Shown one piece after another: positions 1 through 6,701 of a DNA stretch of 16,254 bases (within the stretch, counting starts at the first letter, position 1; each line of letters begins with the position of its first letter). The notes beneath the pieces are model-generated. The model did not search any database. It was not told where the DNA came from and saw only the letters and a program-made list of their open reading frames with translations. This stretch comes from an uncultured Clostridia bacterium. GTDB taxonomy: Bacteria; Bacillota; Clostridia; Christensenellales; Borkfalkiaceae. The position numbers were made by a program, and so were the translations under genes. Where the stretch lies: assembly GCA_934247855.1 (NCBI GenBank), contig CAKQKA010000036.1:1-16254 (forward strand). Direction: 5' to 3'.

Positions 1-991
1 CATTGAATCCGCGGATTTTTAATTCATTATATATTATGTTTTCCATAATATGATTTTCTTCTTGCTGTCTGAAATTCAATCGACTGTTACGAAGACCTGT
101 ATCGGTAAAATAATACTTGAACGGCGAATCGATATACTTTTTGCCTTTGACGTCGTAGCGTTGCGCTTTTGAAATCAGAAACGATTCCTGTAGGTAAGAA
201 AGGTATGAATTAACGGTAGGTTCCGAAATTTTCATTCCTTTGCTTGTAAAAGTGTCGGCAAGTTTTTTTGGATTGGTAAGCGAACCGATAGACGAGGCGA
301 GGATATCCGTTATGCTATCCAAACCATTATTTTCTTTTAAGCTACCGCGTTCGACGATGTCTTTTAAATAAACGTTTTCGAAAACGTCGTCAAGGTACTG
401 CATCTTTTGTTCGACACTTTTGCAGGCGAAAAGGTAGGGTAGTCCGCCGAAAGTAAAATACTCTCGCCAGGCGTCGGATTTATCTCCGTCGAAAGCCGAA
501 TAAAACTCGGAAAAGGAAAGCGGGTTCACTTGAACCACGTCGCCACGCCCGCGAAATTCCGTGCGAATATCGGAAGAAAGAAATTTAGAATTGCTCCCCG
601 TAATATAAACGTCCACGTTTTGTCTTCTGAGCAGTCCGTTAAGTATGCCGTAAAGCCTTATCGGCTCGTCGTTCTTCGTTTCTTTCTTAGAGATGGCAAA
701 TTGTGCTTCGTCCAGCAAAACATAATACTGTTCGTTCGGATTGACGATTTTTGATAGCAGATATGAATATAATTTTTCGGGGTGTCGGTATTCGGCGTTC
801 AAATCGTCGTCCAGATCGAGACAGATTATATTTTCTTCCTTTATTCCTGCGGATAAAAGATAGGTTTTGTATAGATTGAACAGCAAATAACTTTTCCCGC
901 AACGCCTGATGCCGGTAATTATTTTTATAAGTCCGTTCTCTTTACGGTCTATCAGTTTTTTCAGGTATAAATCTCTGTTGATCTGTTTCAT
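1..991 (-). CDS. AAA-family ATPase with DUF4143 C-terminal domain (3' end cut by window edge)
   Basis: The frame is open from an ATG at 991-989 down to the window edge, giving 330 codons with no stop, so the C-terminus is missing. The Walker A motif GIRRCGKS is at residues 27-34 and Walker B YVLLDEAQ at about 90-97. An ITGSNS sensor-like strand lies near 130-135 and is followed by an FRGRG segment. This order is typical of AAA_14 ATPases, which continue into a DUF4143 domain. The second half, with YFTFGGLP and YFTDTGLRN, fits DUF4143. Proteins of this type usually have about 400 residues. They are common accessory ATPases of bacteria and archaea, and their cellular role is mostly unknown. A GGAG-like ribosome site precedes the start, and a good sigma-A promoter lies at 1044-1072. 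The gene runs divergently from the aminopeptidase. Family assignment is firm; function is not. Confidence 0.9.
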   Translation of the reverse strand, partial: MKQINRDLYLKKLIDRKENGLIKIITGIRRCGKSYLLFNLYKTYLLSAGIKEENIICLDLDDDLNAEYRHPEKLYSYLLSKIVNPNEQYYVLLDEAQFAISKKETKNDEPIRLYGILNGLLRRQNVDVYITGSNSKFLSSDIRTEFRGRGDVVQVNPLSFSEFYSAFDGDKSDAWREYFTFGGLPYLFACKSVEQKMQYLDDVFENVYLKDIVERGSLKENNGLDSITDILASSIGSLTNPKKLADTFTSKGMKISEPTVNSYLSYLQESFLISKAQRYDVKGKKYIDSPFKYYFTDTGLRNSRLNFRQQEENHIMENIIYNELKIRGFN

Positions 992-1005
992 TTTTTTAGT
1001 CTCCG

Positions 1006-1042
1006 TTTTACATGTACTGTACATGTACAGCGATTGTAAAAT
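1006..1042. repeat. 37-bp palindromic element, proximal copy (probable operator)
   Basis: This copy contains two perfect TACATGTA palindromes at 1009-1016 and 1020-1027, whose starts are 11 bp apart, about one helical turn. The outer ends form a TTTTACA / TGTAAAA inverted pair. It starts 2 bp downstream of the ATPase -10 box and covers the predicted transcription start. It matches the copy at 1100-1136 at 33 of 37 positions. Placement over the start site suggests a repressor site; this is inference. Confidence 0.7.
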
Positions 1043-1043
1043 A

Positions 1044-1072
1044 AGTATACCGTTCTTTTGGAAAAAAGTCAA
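1044..1072 (-). promoter_or_regulatory. Sigma-A promoter of the ATPase gene
   Basis: Read on the minus strand, a -35 box TTGACT (1072-1067) and a -10 box TATACT (1049-1044) are separated by exactly 17 bp. The predicted transcription start is near 1037, about 46 nt before the ATG at 991. One 37-bp palindromic element covers the predicted start site and another lies upstream of the -35 box. Confidence 0.75.
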
Positions 1073-1099
1073 GCAAAAAGCAGTAATCGGCACTCTTTA

Positions 1100-1136
1100 T
1101 TTTACATGTATCGCACATGTACACCGATTGTAAAAT
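1100..1136. repeat. 37-bp palindromic element, distal copy (probable operator)
   Basis: This is the second copy of the element at 1006-1042, in the same orientation and 94 bp away. The differences are confined to the spacer and one flank base. The TACATGTA / ACATGTA pair is again 11 bp apart, and the outer ends ATTTTACA / TGTAAAAT pair perfectly. It lies upstream of the ATPase -35 box, so the two copies bracket the promoter. Confidence 0.65.
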
Positions 1137-1230
1137 AGAAAGTGAATCGTTTTGCCATATTTGCTTCGCTTTTGCGTTATATTACTTTATACCCGACATG
1201 CCATTTACGAGGATGATATGGAATAGAAAC

Positions 1231-1280
1231 AAAACCGCGGATAATCGACCTATAGCCCGATTTTTGTGGTTTATTTTTTT
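1231..1280. repeat. Core-motif repeat, copy A (terminator-like, between divergent genes)
   Basis: Outer arms AAACCGC and GTGGTTT can pair with one wobble and are followed by a T-rich stretch. Between them lies the core GATAATCGACCTATAG followed by CCCGAT. It belongs to the same family as the elements at 4351-4376, 5588-5634, 6653-6699 and 7733-7778, with a weaker match at 2940-2960. No gene converges on this position: the ATPase reads away on one side and the aminopeptidase on the other. Ordinary gene-end termination therefore does not explain it. Confidence 0.65.
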
Positions 1281-1346
1281 ATACTTTGCGGTTCATTATG
1301 CCAAATTATTTGATTAAAAATAAAAAACTCGGTATTGAATAAAAGA

Positions 1347-1376
1347 TTGACAAGTTTTGCCGAGTTGAACTATAAT
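1347..1376 (+). promoter_or_regulatory. Consensus sigma-A promoter of the M18 aminopeptidase
   Basis: A perfect TTGACA (1347-1352) and a perfect TATAAT (1371-1376) are separated by 18 bp. The predicted start near 1383 gives a leader of about 160 nt before the ATG at 1542. An inverted pair AACTCGG (1326-1332) and CCGAGTT (1360-1366) places one arm inside the spacer, which could be a protein-binding site. Confidence 0.8.
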
Positions 1377-1397
1377 TACAGCGTAAGATTTTATTTT

Positions 1398-1425
1398 GCG
1401 GCGGGCGTTTCGCTTTTGCCGCCGT
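1398..1425 (+). other. GC-rich hairpin in the aminopeptidase leader
   Basis: CGGCGG (1399-1404) and CCGCCG (1419-1424) form a perfect 6-bp stem, with a small GCG/CGC pairing inside the loop. A second, weaker hairpin CCGTAT / ATGCGG follows at about 1430-1450. There is no T-run after them, so they are not terminators. The role is unknown; an mRNA-stability or regulatory leader is possible. Confidence 0.4.
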
Positions 1426-1541
1426 AAAGCCGTATTCTTCAAGTATGCGGGTAAGGTTTATTCTTTGTTTTCGTGTATCGGAGTAAAAATTACGGCAAAA
1501 AAGTATAGGTGCGGTTTACAGATGCGCCGAAAAGGAGAATT

Positions 1542-2906
1542 ATGAAAGAATACAAAAGAACAAACGTTTATGAAACAGCCGACAAAAAGCTGATGAAGAA
1601 GATTTTCGATTTTGCCGAGGGATACAAGAAATTTCTTGACGACGGCAAGACGGAGAGAGAGGCTTGCGAAATTTTGGTGCAAAAAGCCGAGAAAAACGGG
1701 TTTAAACCCTTAAAGTTCGGTATGAAATACGCTGCGGGCGATAAACTTTATTACAACAACCGCGGTAAAAACCTGTTTCTGATAAGAATCGGCAAGGCGA
1801 ATTTAGCCGAAGCGGGCGTACGTTTCGTCGCTGCGCATATCGATAACCCTCGCCTCGATTTCAAACAAGTGCCGTTTTATGAAAAAGAAAACGTGGCTTT
1901 TGCCAAAACGCACTACTACGGCGGTATAAGAAAGTATCAGTGGACGGCTATTCCGCTCGCTCTTCACGGCGTTGTCGCTTTGAAAGACGGCTCGGTCGTA
2001 ACCGTAAAGATCGGCGAAGATAAAAACGATCCCGTATTCTACGTCAGCGATTTATTGCCGCATCTTGCCGCAAAACAAAACGTAAAACCGCTTTCCGAAG
2101 CCATTGCCGGCGAAGACCTCAATATCTGGCTGGGCAATATTCCTTACGGCGAAAAGGACGAGGACAAGACGGTCAAGAAAAATCTGCTTAAGATTCTCGA
2201 AGAAAAGTACGGCGTGCAGGAAGAAGATTTCTTAAGCGCGGAAATGTCGGTAGTTCCCGCGTTCAAGGCGCAGGACGTAGGTTTCGATCGCGCGCTCGTC
2301 GGCGCATACGGTCACGACGACCGCGTTTGTTCGTACGCCGCGCAGGCAGCTATTTTCGATGAAGAAGATACCGAAAACACCTCGATCGTCGCGCTCGTCG
2401 ATAAAGAAGAGATCGGCAGCGAGGGCAACACAGGTATGCAGTGTATACTTTTCTCCGATATAATCGACGATATTTCAAGGTCGTTCGGCGTATCTCCCGC
2501 GGCGGTTCGAGCTAATTCAAAGTGCTTGTCTGCCGACGTCAACGCCGCTTACGATCCCAACTTCCCCGACGTTTCCGAGAAGAACAACTCCACAATGCTG
2601 TCTTGCGGCGCGGGTATAACCAAGTTCACGGGTGCGCGCGGTAAGAGCGGTTCAAACGATGCGTCGGCAGAGTTTCTTGCGTTCATTCGCAAACTGTTCG
2701 ACGATAACGGCGTAATCTGGCAGACGGGCGAACTCGGTAAAGTAGATTGCGGCGGCGGCGGAACAATCGCCAAATACGTTGCAAAACTCAATATCGACAC
2801 CGTGGATATCGGCGTTCCCGTGGTTTCCATGCACTCGCCGTTCGAGGTTATATCCAAAGCCGACCTTTACGAAAACTATCTCGCGTTCCGTGCGTTCATT
2901 AAGTAA
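1542..2906 (+). CDS. apeA: M18 family aminopeptidase (aspartyl aminopeptidase type)
   Basis: The 454-residue product matches the usual length of bacterial M18 aminopeptidases. These are cytosolic dinuclear-zinc enzymes that remove N-terminal, often acidic, residues from peptides. All M18 metal-site regions are visible: AAHIDNP (His99), GHDDR (Asp259/260), DKEEIGSEGNTG (Glu289/290), SADVNAAYDP (Asp332) and SMHSPFE (His431). The conserved YYGGIRKYQW block is at 126-135. The start at 1542 is chosen because AAAAGGAG lies 5-12 nt upstream; an in-frame GTG at 1509 has no ribosome site. The gene is probably a single transcription unit from the promoter at 1347-1376. No clear terminator follows it. 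The gene symbol is by family analogy. Confidence 0.93.
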   Translation: MKEYKRTNVYETADKKLMKKIFDFAEGYKKFLDDGKTEREACEILVQKAEKNGFKPLKFGMKYAAGDKLYYNNRGKNLFLIRIGKANLAEAGVRFVAAHIDNPRLDFKQVPFYEKENVAFAKTHYYGGIRKYQWTAIPLALHGVVALKDGSVVTVKIGEDKNDPVFYVSDLLPHLAAKQNVKPLSEAIAGEDLNIWLGNIPYGEKDEDKTVKKNLLKILEEKYGVQEEDFLSAEMSVVPAFKAQDVGFDRALVGAYGHDDRVCSYAAQAAIFDEEDTENTSIVALVDKEEIGSEGNTGMQCILFSDIIDDISRSFGVSPAAVRANSKCLSADVNAAYDPNFPDVSEKNNSTMLSCGAGITKFTGARGKSGSNDASAEFLAFIRKLFDDNGVIWQTGELGKVDCGGGGTIAKYVAKLNIDTVDIGVPVVSMHSPFEVISKADLYENYLAFRAFIK

Positions 2907-2939
2907 AACAACTTTGTGTAATCGTAGGGCGAAATTGGC

Positions 2940-2960
2940 GATAATCGATATATAGCTTTA
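2940..2960. repeat. Core-motif repeat, copy B (degenerate)
   Basis: GATAATCGATATATAG followed by CTTTA matches the GATAATCGACCTATAG core of copies A and C over most positions, but it has lost the right-hand pairing. It sits in the 100-bp gap between the aminopeptidase and the serine-lyase gene. No outer terminator stem is present. Family membership is probable, not certain. Confidence 0.4.
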
Positions 2961-3006
2961 CTTTATATAAACCGAAAAAACAAAAAGCGACGGAGTGAAT
3001 AAAAAA

Positions 3007-4212
3007 ATGAAATCGTTAAAAGAATTATATAGAATAGGTTTCGGACCTTCCTCGTCGCACACAATGGCGATTTATTCGGCTTGCGAAAAAATCAAGCAGG
3101 CAAGCGGCGAGGGGTGCACATATAAAGCCGAACTCTACGGCTCTCTGGCGTTTACGGGCAAAGGGCACGGAACCGACGCCGTCGTGCGCAAATCGCTCGG
3201 CGAAAAAACGCCCGTCAAGTTTATGCGCACGGTAAGCGGTTTGCCGCACCCGAACACAATGTATATTTACGTCGAAAAGGGCGGCGAAACGACCAAGTAC
3301 GAGGTTATAAGTCTTGGCGGCGGCGCGTTTTCGATCGATGGCAAAAAAGAGGGCGGCGAAGAGGTTTACTCGCTCGACACTTTTGAAAAAATCAAGAATT
3401 ATTGCGACGGTAAGGGCATACGCCTTTGCGAGTACGTTTACGAGTGTGAACCCGATATAAAAGATTACTTGCGCACGGTCTGGGCAAAAATGCAAACGAG
3501 CGTGCAAGAGGGATTAGACGCCACGGGAGTTTTGCCGGGCGGGCTTAATATCGAGCGTAAGGCGGGGTATTTGTACCGTCAGGTAAACGTGTTCGAGTCC
3601 GCCGAAACAATAGAGAACATGCTTGTTTGCGCATACGCTTTCGCAGTTGCCGAGCAAAACGCTTCGGGCGGAGAGATTGTCACCGCGCCCACTTGCGGGG
3701 CAAGCGGAGTTTTGCCCGCATGCCTTACCTATATGCAAAAAAAACACCGTTTTTCCGACGATAAGGTCATCGATGCGCTTGCGACTGCGGGGCTTATAGG
3801 TAATCTTATAAAGACGAACGCGTCCATTTCGGGTGCGGAATGCGGCTGTCAGGCGGAAATAGGCAGCGCGTGTTCTATGGCGAGCGCCGCGCTTACCGAA
3901 CTTTTCGGCATGAATTCCGATCAGACCGAGTACGCCGCCGAAGTTGCTATGGAACATTACCTCGGTCTTACCTGCGATCCTATCGGCGGGCTTGTGCAAA
4001 TTCCGTGCATAGAGCGCAACGCAGTTGCCGCAATGCGCGCCATAAATGCGCTCAGCCTTGCGAAATTTCTTACCGAAACGCGCAAAATCTCGTTTGACAG
4101 TATCGTTCATACAATGTACGTTACCGGCAAGGATTTAAGCCGTTTGTATAAAGAAACGGCAAAGGGCGGGCTTGCCAAAGTATACAAAAATTTCGGCAAA
4201 ACCGAAAAATAA
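3007..4212 (+). CDS. sdaA: L-serine ammonia-lyase (L-serine dehydratase), single-chain, 4Fe-4S
   Basis: The enzyme converts L-serine to pyruvate and ammonia in the cytosol, using an oxygen-sensitive 4Fe-4S cluster. The 401-residue chain has the beta-domain signature GPSSSHT at residues 13-19, then the alpha domain with NASGGEIVTAPTCGASGVLP from 218. Cluster cysteines are Cys281 (AECGCQAEIG), Cys323 and Cys334 (LTCDPIGGLVQIPCIERN). Their 42- and 11-residue spacings equal those of Cys343, Cys385 and Cys396 in E. coli SdaA. The chain is about 50 residues shorter than E. coli SdaA, within the range of the compact form. It lacks a C-terminal cysteine, ending NFGKTEK. The ATG at 3007 is preferred because the protein then begins MKSLKELYRIG, as relatives do; GGAG lies 11 nt upstream. 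The GTG at 2995 would overlap that ribosome site. Confidence 0.95.
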   Translation: MKSLKELYRIGFGPSSSHTMAIYSACEKIKQASGEGCTYKAELYGSLAFTGKGHGTDAVVRKSLGEKTPVKFMRTVSGLPHPNTMYIYVEKGGETTKYEVISLGGGAFSIDGKKEGGEEVYSLDTFEKIKNYCDGKGIRLCEYVYECEPDIKDYLRTVWAKMQTSVQEGLDATGVLPGGLNIERKAGYLYRQVNVFESAETIENMLVCAYAFAVAEQNASGGEIVTAPTCGASGVLPACLTYMQKKHRFSDDKVIDALATAGLIGNLIKTNASISGAECGCQAEIGSACSMASAALTELFGMNSDQTEYAAEVAMEHYLGLTCDPIGGLVQIPCIERNAVAAMRAINALSLAKFLTETRKISFDSIVHTMYVTGKDLSRLYKETAKGGLAKVYKNFGKTEK

Positions 4213-4240
4213 TCGTTTAAACCACGATTGTTTTGTATTA
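4211..4240 (+). terminator. Weak terminator-like hairpin after the serine-lyase gene
   Basis: AATCGT (4211-4216) and ACGATT (4224-4229) form a 6-bp stem with a 7-nt loop, followed by GTTTTGTATTATTTTT. The stem overlaps the stop codon. It is AT-rich and short, so termination is likely to be partial. Confidence 0.45.
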
Positions 4241-4350
4241 TTTTTGCTGAGGTCTTTTACCGTTTCCGGCGCATTGTTTCTGCGTGCGGCATATACTGTA
4301 AGCATACGGCAAAAGCATTCGCAACGCACGTGTAAAAATATAAAAATACA

Positions 4351-4380
4351 TCGATAATCGACCTATAGGTCGATTTCTTT
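4351..4380. repeat. Core-motif repeat, copy C: perfect 20-bp palindrome before the cation transporter
   Basis: AATCGACCTATAGGTCGATT at 4356-4375 is a perfect palindrome preceded by the GATAA of the family core. It has no outer AACCGC stem but is followed by TTCTTTT. It lies only 10 bp before the AAGGGGG ribosome site of the transporter gene. It may be a DNA operator, a weak terminator or a leader hairpin. Confidence 0.7.
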
Positions 4381-4398
4381 TAATCAAGGGGGTTGAAA

Positions 4399-5565
4399 AT
4401 GTTTAGTTTGCTTGCGAGAATTTTTATTAAGGATCGCAAAAATTATTCGGATCCGAAAGTAAGGGAAAAATACGGAATGTTATCCGGCGTGTTCGGTATG
4501 GTTTTGAATATAATTCTGTTTGCAGGCAAGCTGACCGTCGGCGTGATTTGCGGTTCTATCGCTATGACTGCCGACGCGTTCAACAACCTTACCGACGCAG
4601 GTTCTTCGCTCGTTACTTTTATCGGGTTTCGTCTTTCCGCAAAACCGACGGACAGAGAGCACCCGTTCGGGCACGGCAGAATGGAGTATATCGCGGGGCT
4701 TACCGTTTCCATACTTATTCTCACGGTTGCGATAGAACTTGCAAAAAGTTCGATTTCGGGCATAATCACGCCCGAACCGATCGTCTACTCTACGATTGCC
4801 GTTGTCGTGCTTGCCGTGTCAATAATAGTTAAATTTTATATGTTTTTGTACAACCGCGCTACGGCTAAAAAGATAGACTCTGCCGCAATGCGCGCCGTTG
4901 CGTCCGACAGTTTGTCCGACTGCATAGCCACGTTTACCGTTCTTATTTCTCTGCTTACGAATAAGTTTTTCGATTGGCAGATCGATGCCGTCTGCGGCTT
5001 GATTGTCGCGGTGTTTATATTCTTCAACGGCTTTTCGTCGGCAAAAGAAACGATAGGGTTACTGCTCGGCACCGCGCCCGACAAAGAACTTGTGGACGAA
5101 ATTTTACATACGGTTACCGCGCATCCCGGCATAATCGGCGTGCATGATCTTATGGTACACAACTACGGCGCGGGCAGAAAATTCATTTCGCTCCACGCCG
5201 AGGTCGATTCTAAGGTGGACGCAATCGTTTCTCACGATAAAATAGATAATATCGAGCGCGAGTTGGAACAAAAATACAAGTGCATAGCCGTAATTCATAT
5301 GGATCCCGTGCTTGTCGGAGATAAAAAAACCGAAGAGCTTAAAGAAATGGTGCTTAAAATTCTTTCGGATATGAACGAAAACTACACCGTGCATGATTTC
5401 AGAATAGTGGATGGCAGAACGCACACCAATCTCATTTTTGACGTGGTTATTCCGCAGGACAGTAAGGTCGATCCGGTTATGCTCAAAGAGCGTATCCGCG
5501 CCAAAGTCAAAGAGCAGTCACCCGACTATCACGTTGTCTGTCAGGTGGAAAAATCGTATGTTTAA
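4399..5565 (+). CDS. Cation diffusion facilitator transporter, manganese-type metal site
   Basis: This 388-residue membrane protein of the CDF family exports divalent metal ions from the cytoplasm in exchange for protons. Six hydrophobic segments occupy about residues 30-205. Conserved CDF blocks are present: ADAFNNLTDAGSS in TM2 and REHPFGHGRMEYIAG after it. The metal site reads NxxxD in TM2 (Asn62, Asp66) and DxxxD in TM5 (Asp170, Asp174). Zinc CDFs carry His in TM5; Asp there is associated with manganese-type members, so manganese export is inferred. After the usual cytoplasmic dimer domain (about 215-305) comes an extra region of about 80 residues that looks like a second ferredoxin-like domain. 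The start at 4399 follows AAGGGGG by 6 nt; the TTG at 4393 abuts that site. No clear sigma-A promoter was seen. Confidence 0.9.
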   Translation: MFSLLARIFIKDRKNYSDPKVREKYGMLSGVFGMVLNIILFAGKLTVGVICGSIAMTADAFNNLTDAGSSLVTFIGFRLSAKPTDREHPFGHGRMEYIAGLTVSILILTVAIELAKSSISGIITPEPIVYSTIAVVVLAVSIIVKFYMFLYNRATAKKIDSAAMRAVASDSLSDCIATFTVLISLLTNKFFDWQIDAVCGLIVAVFIFFNGFSSAKETIGLLLGTAPDKELVDEILHTVTAHPGIIGVHDLMVHNYGAGRKFISLHAEVDSKVDAIVSHDKIDNIERELEQKYKCIAVIHMDPVLVGDKKTEELKEMVLKILSDMNENYTVHDFRIVDGRTHTNLIFDVVIPQDSKVDPVMLKERIRAKVKEQSPDYHVVCQVEKSYV

Positions 5566-5587
5566 TATTTGACAACTAAAAATAAAG

Positions 5588-5634
5588 AAAACCGCGGATA
5601 ACGGACTTATAGCCCGACTTTCCGCGGTTTTTTT
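5588..5634. terminator. Core-motif repeat, copy D: intrinsic terminator of the cation transporter
   Basis: A perfect outer stem AACCGCGGA / TCCGCGGTT is followed by seven T. The 22-nt loop holds GATAACGGACTTATAGCCCG, itself a near-palindrome. It lies 23 bp after the transporter stop. The loop is identical in the copies at 6653 and 7733, which is not expected for an ordinary terminator loop. The A-rich left flank would also allow minus-strand termination. Confidence 0.85.
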
Positions 5635-5696
5635 GTGGCTTTATCATCAACCGATTTCAAACTGTTTTAAATTGCTCCACTGTTTATATACACTTT

Positions 5697-6034
5697 CAAA
5701 CTTTTGTCGCGCAAAAGTTTGGCAAAACGCACCGGCAGACAGCTTGGCGGTTTTTGAAATATTCTTTTTGTGCCATATACCGTGTCATACGCGGCTTTTT
5801 AAGCGCCAAAAAGCCGGCAAAAGGCGGCAGGGGCCCTACTCCAAAGCGCGCCCCTACAACCCCAGGCATTCCGCATCCCCGTCCCCTTGTCTAAGGGGCA
5901 CCAAAGCGAGGCTTTGGGGTAGCTGCGGTTGGCGTGATTATTGAAAATATGTAACATAGTTATGTTGCGCCTCTGCTCAACATGACGATAATACCACCGC
6001 TTGCAATTCTAAGGTGCGCAAAAGTTTTTGCGCA
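5697..6034. repeat. Cluster of seven intergenic hairpins (possible small non-autonomous element)
   Basis: Perfect inverted repeats follow one another: CAAACTTTTG (5697-5706 with 5712-5721), CGGCTTTTT (5792-5800 with 5808-5816), AGGGGC (5829-5834 with 5850-5855), CCCCTT (5883-5888 with 5893-5898), CCAAAGC (5901-5907 with 5911-5917), AACATA (5953-5958 with 5961-5966) and TGCGCAAAA (6015-6023 with 6026-6034). The 12-mer GCGCAAAAGTTT occurs at 5709-5720 and again at 6016-6027, near both ends. The middle (about 5810-5930) is clearly more GC-rich than the flanks. No convincing protein is encoded. A MITE-like or composite intergenic repeat is the best guess. Confidence 0.5.
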
Positions 6035-6055
6035 TAAAAGTTTTTAAGACATGTA

Positions 6056-6084
6056 TTGACGGGTATATCGTTTTATGTTATAAT
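6056..6084 (+). promoter_or_regulatory. Sigma-A promoter of the small lipoprotein gene
   Basis: TTGACG (6056-6061) and TATAAT (6079-6084) are separated by 17 bp. The predicted transcription start near 6091 leaves a leader of about 60 nt. The promoter begins 21 bp after the last hairpin of the preceding cluster. Confidence 0.8.
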
Positions 6085-6152
6085 ACGTTTGCCGAAAGGT
6101 GTAAATCGCGCTAAACACAAAATCTGGTATTTTATAATACGGCAAGGTAATT

Positions 6153-6623
6153 ATGTGGAAAAAAATTATAGCTTTAGAAATGCTTTTCTTAATCTGTTTG
6201 AGTTTATTCTGCGGGTGCAAACAAAAAGGCGAATTTGTTTGGTTGCATGAAGCGTATGAACAACAGTGGATAAGTAAAGAAGATTTAAAAAACATTGCGT
6301 TTAATTACAATCCGAAACATTATAAAGGGAACGTCGACTACGGCTCGGACTTTTCACCGTCGGACGCGCCTTCGGGTGAGTTGAGCGATAAAATTAAAAA
6401 ATCGGTGAAACAAGCGTTTTGCCATAAATTCAATATTTCAATAGGTAATTATAACGAAGTAACTATTTCATCCGAATATTATGGATTTTTTAACGGGTGT
6501 TATATAGTCGATCTGTCAACAAGTTGCCTTGTAGGCGGCGATCCCGTAATTTTTGAAGAATATGAGTTAGGTGGTGTGAAATTTTACAACTATCATTATA
6601 TCGGAGTATATAAAGAGGGATAA
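6153..6623 (+). CDS. Small predicted lipoprotein of unknown function
   Basis: The 156-residue product starts with a positively charged, hydrophobic leader (MWKKIIALEM...). It ends in a relaxed lipobox LFCGC, with Cys22 as the likely lipidated residue, so the protein is probably anchored on the outer face of the membrane. I do not recognise a named family. The C-terminal half carries aromatic-rich strands, EYYGFFNGCYIVDL at about 107-120 and LGGVKFYNYHYIGVYKEG at the end. This pattern resembles small uncharacterised clostridial exported proteins. AAGG stands 5 nt before the ATG. The gene has its own promoter at 6056 and ends 29 bp before a terminator repeat, so it is probably monocistronic. 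Several cysteines (20, 22, 89, 116, 124) are present. Codon use looks like that of its neighbours. Confidence 0.7.
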   Translation: MWKKIIALEMLFLICLSLFCGCKQKGEFVWLHEAYEQQWISKEDLKNIAFNYNPKHYKGNVDYGSDFSPSDAPSGELSDKIKKSVKQAFCHKFNISIGNYNEVTISSEYYGFFNGCYIVDLSTSCLVGGDPVIFEEYELGGVKFYNYHYIGVYKEG

Positions 6624-6652
6624 TCATCTGATAAAAAAAAGACATTATAAAG

Positions 6653-6699
6653 AAAACCGCGGATAACGGACTTATAGCCCGACTTTCTGCGGTTTTTTT
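6653..6699. terminator. Core-motif repeat, copy E: terminator after the lipoprotein gene
   Basis: This is the same element as at 5588-5634, with one change in the right arm (TCTGCGGTT) that keeps pairing through a G-U wobble. The loop is unchanged. Seven T follow on the plus strand and four precede on the minus strand. It separates the convergent lipoprotein gene and the AraC remnant, whose stop lies 3 bp away, so it can serve both directions. Confidence 0.8.
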
Positions 6700-6701
6700 G
6701 T

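Noticed and set aside
909..1317. Short plus-strand frames upstream of the aminopeptidase
   Set aside because: They cross the ATPase start, its promoter and the palindromic elements, have no ribosome sites, and show no protein-like composition.
1380..1460. A possible minus-strand gene end (ILEEYGFTAAKAKRPP...) in the aminopeptidase leader
   Set aside because: Codon use looks gene-like over a short stretch, but there is no start or family match, and hairpins of the leader account for the pattern.
3025..4110. Two long minus-strand frames (160 and 198 codons) over the serine-lyase gene
   Set aside because: They are antisense shadows of a confidently assigned gene, cysteine- and arginine-rich without domains, and have no ribosome sites.
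5633..5944. A 103-codon plus-strand frame in the hairpin cluster
   Set aside because: It starts inside a terminator T-run, runs through perfect inverted repeats, and reads as low-order basic sequence. The hairpins explain the region better.
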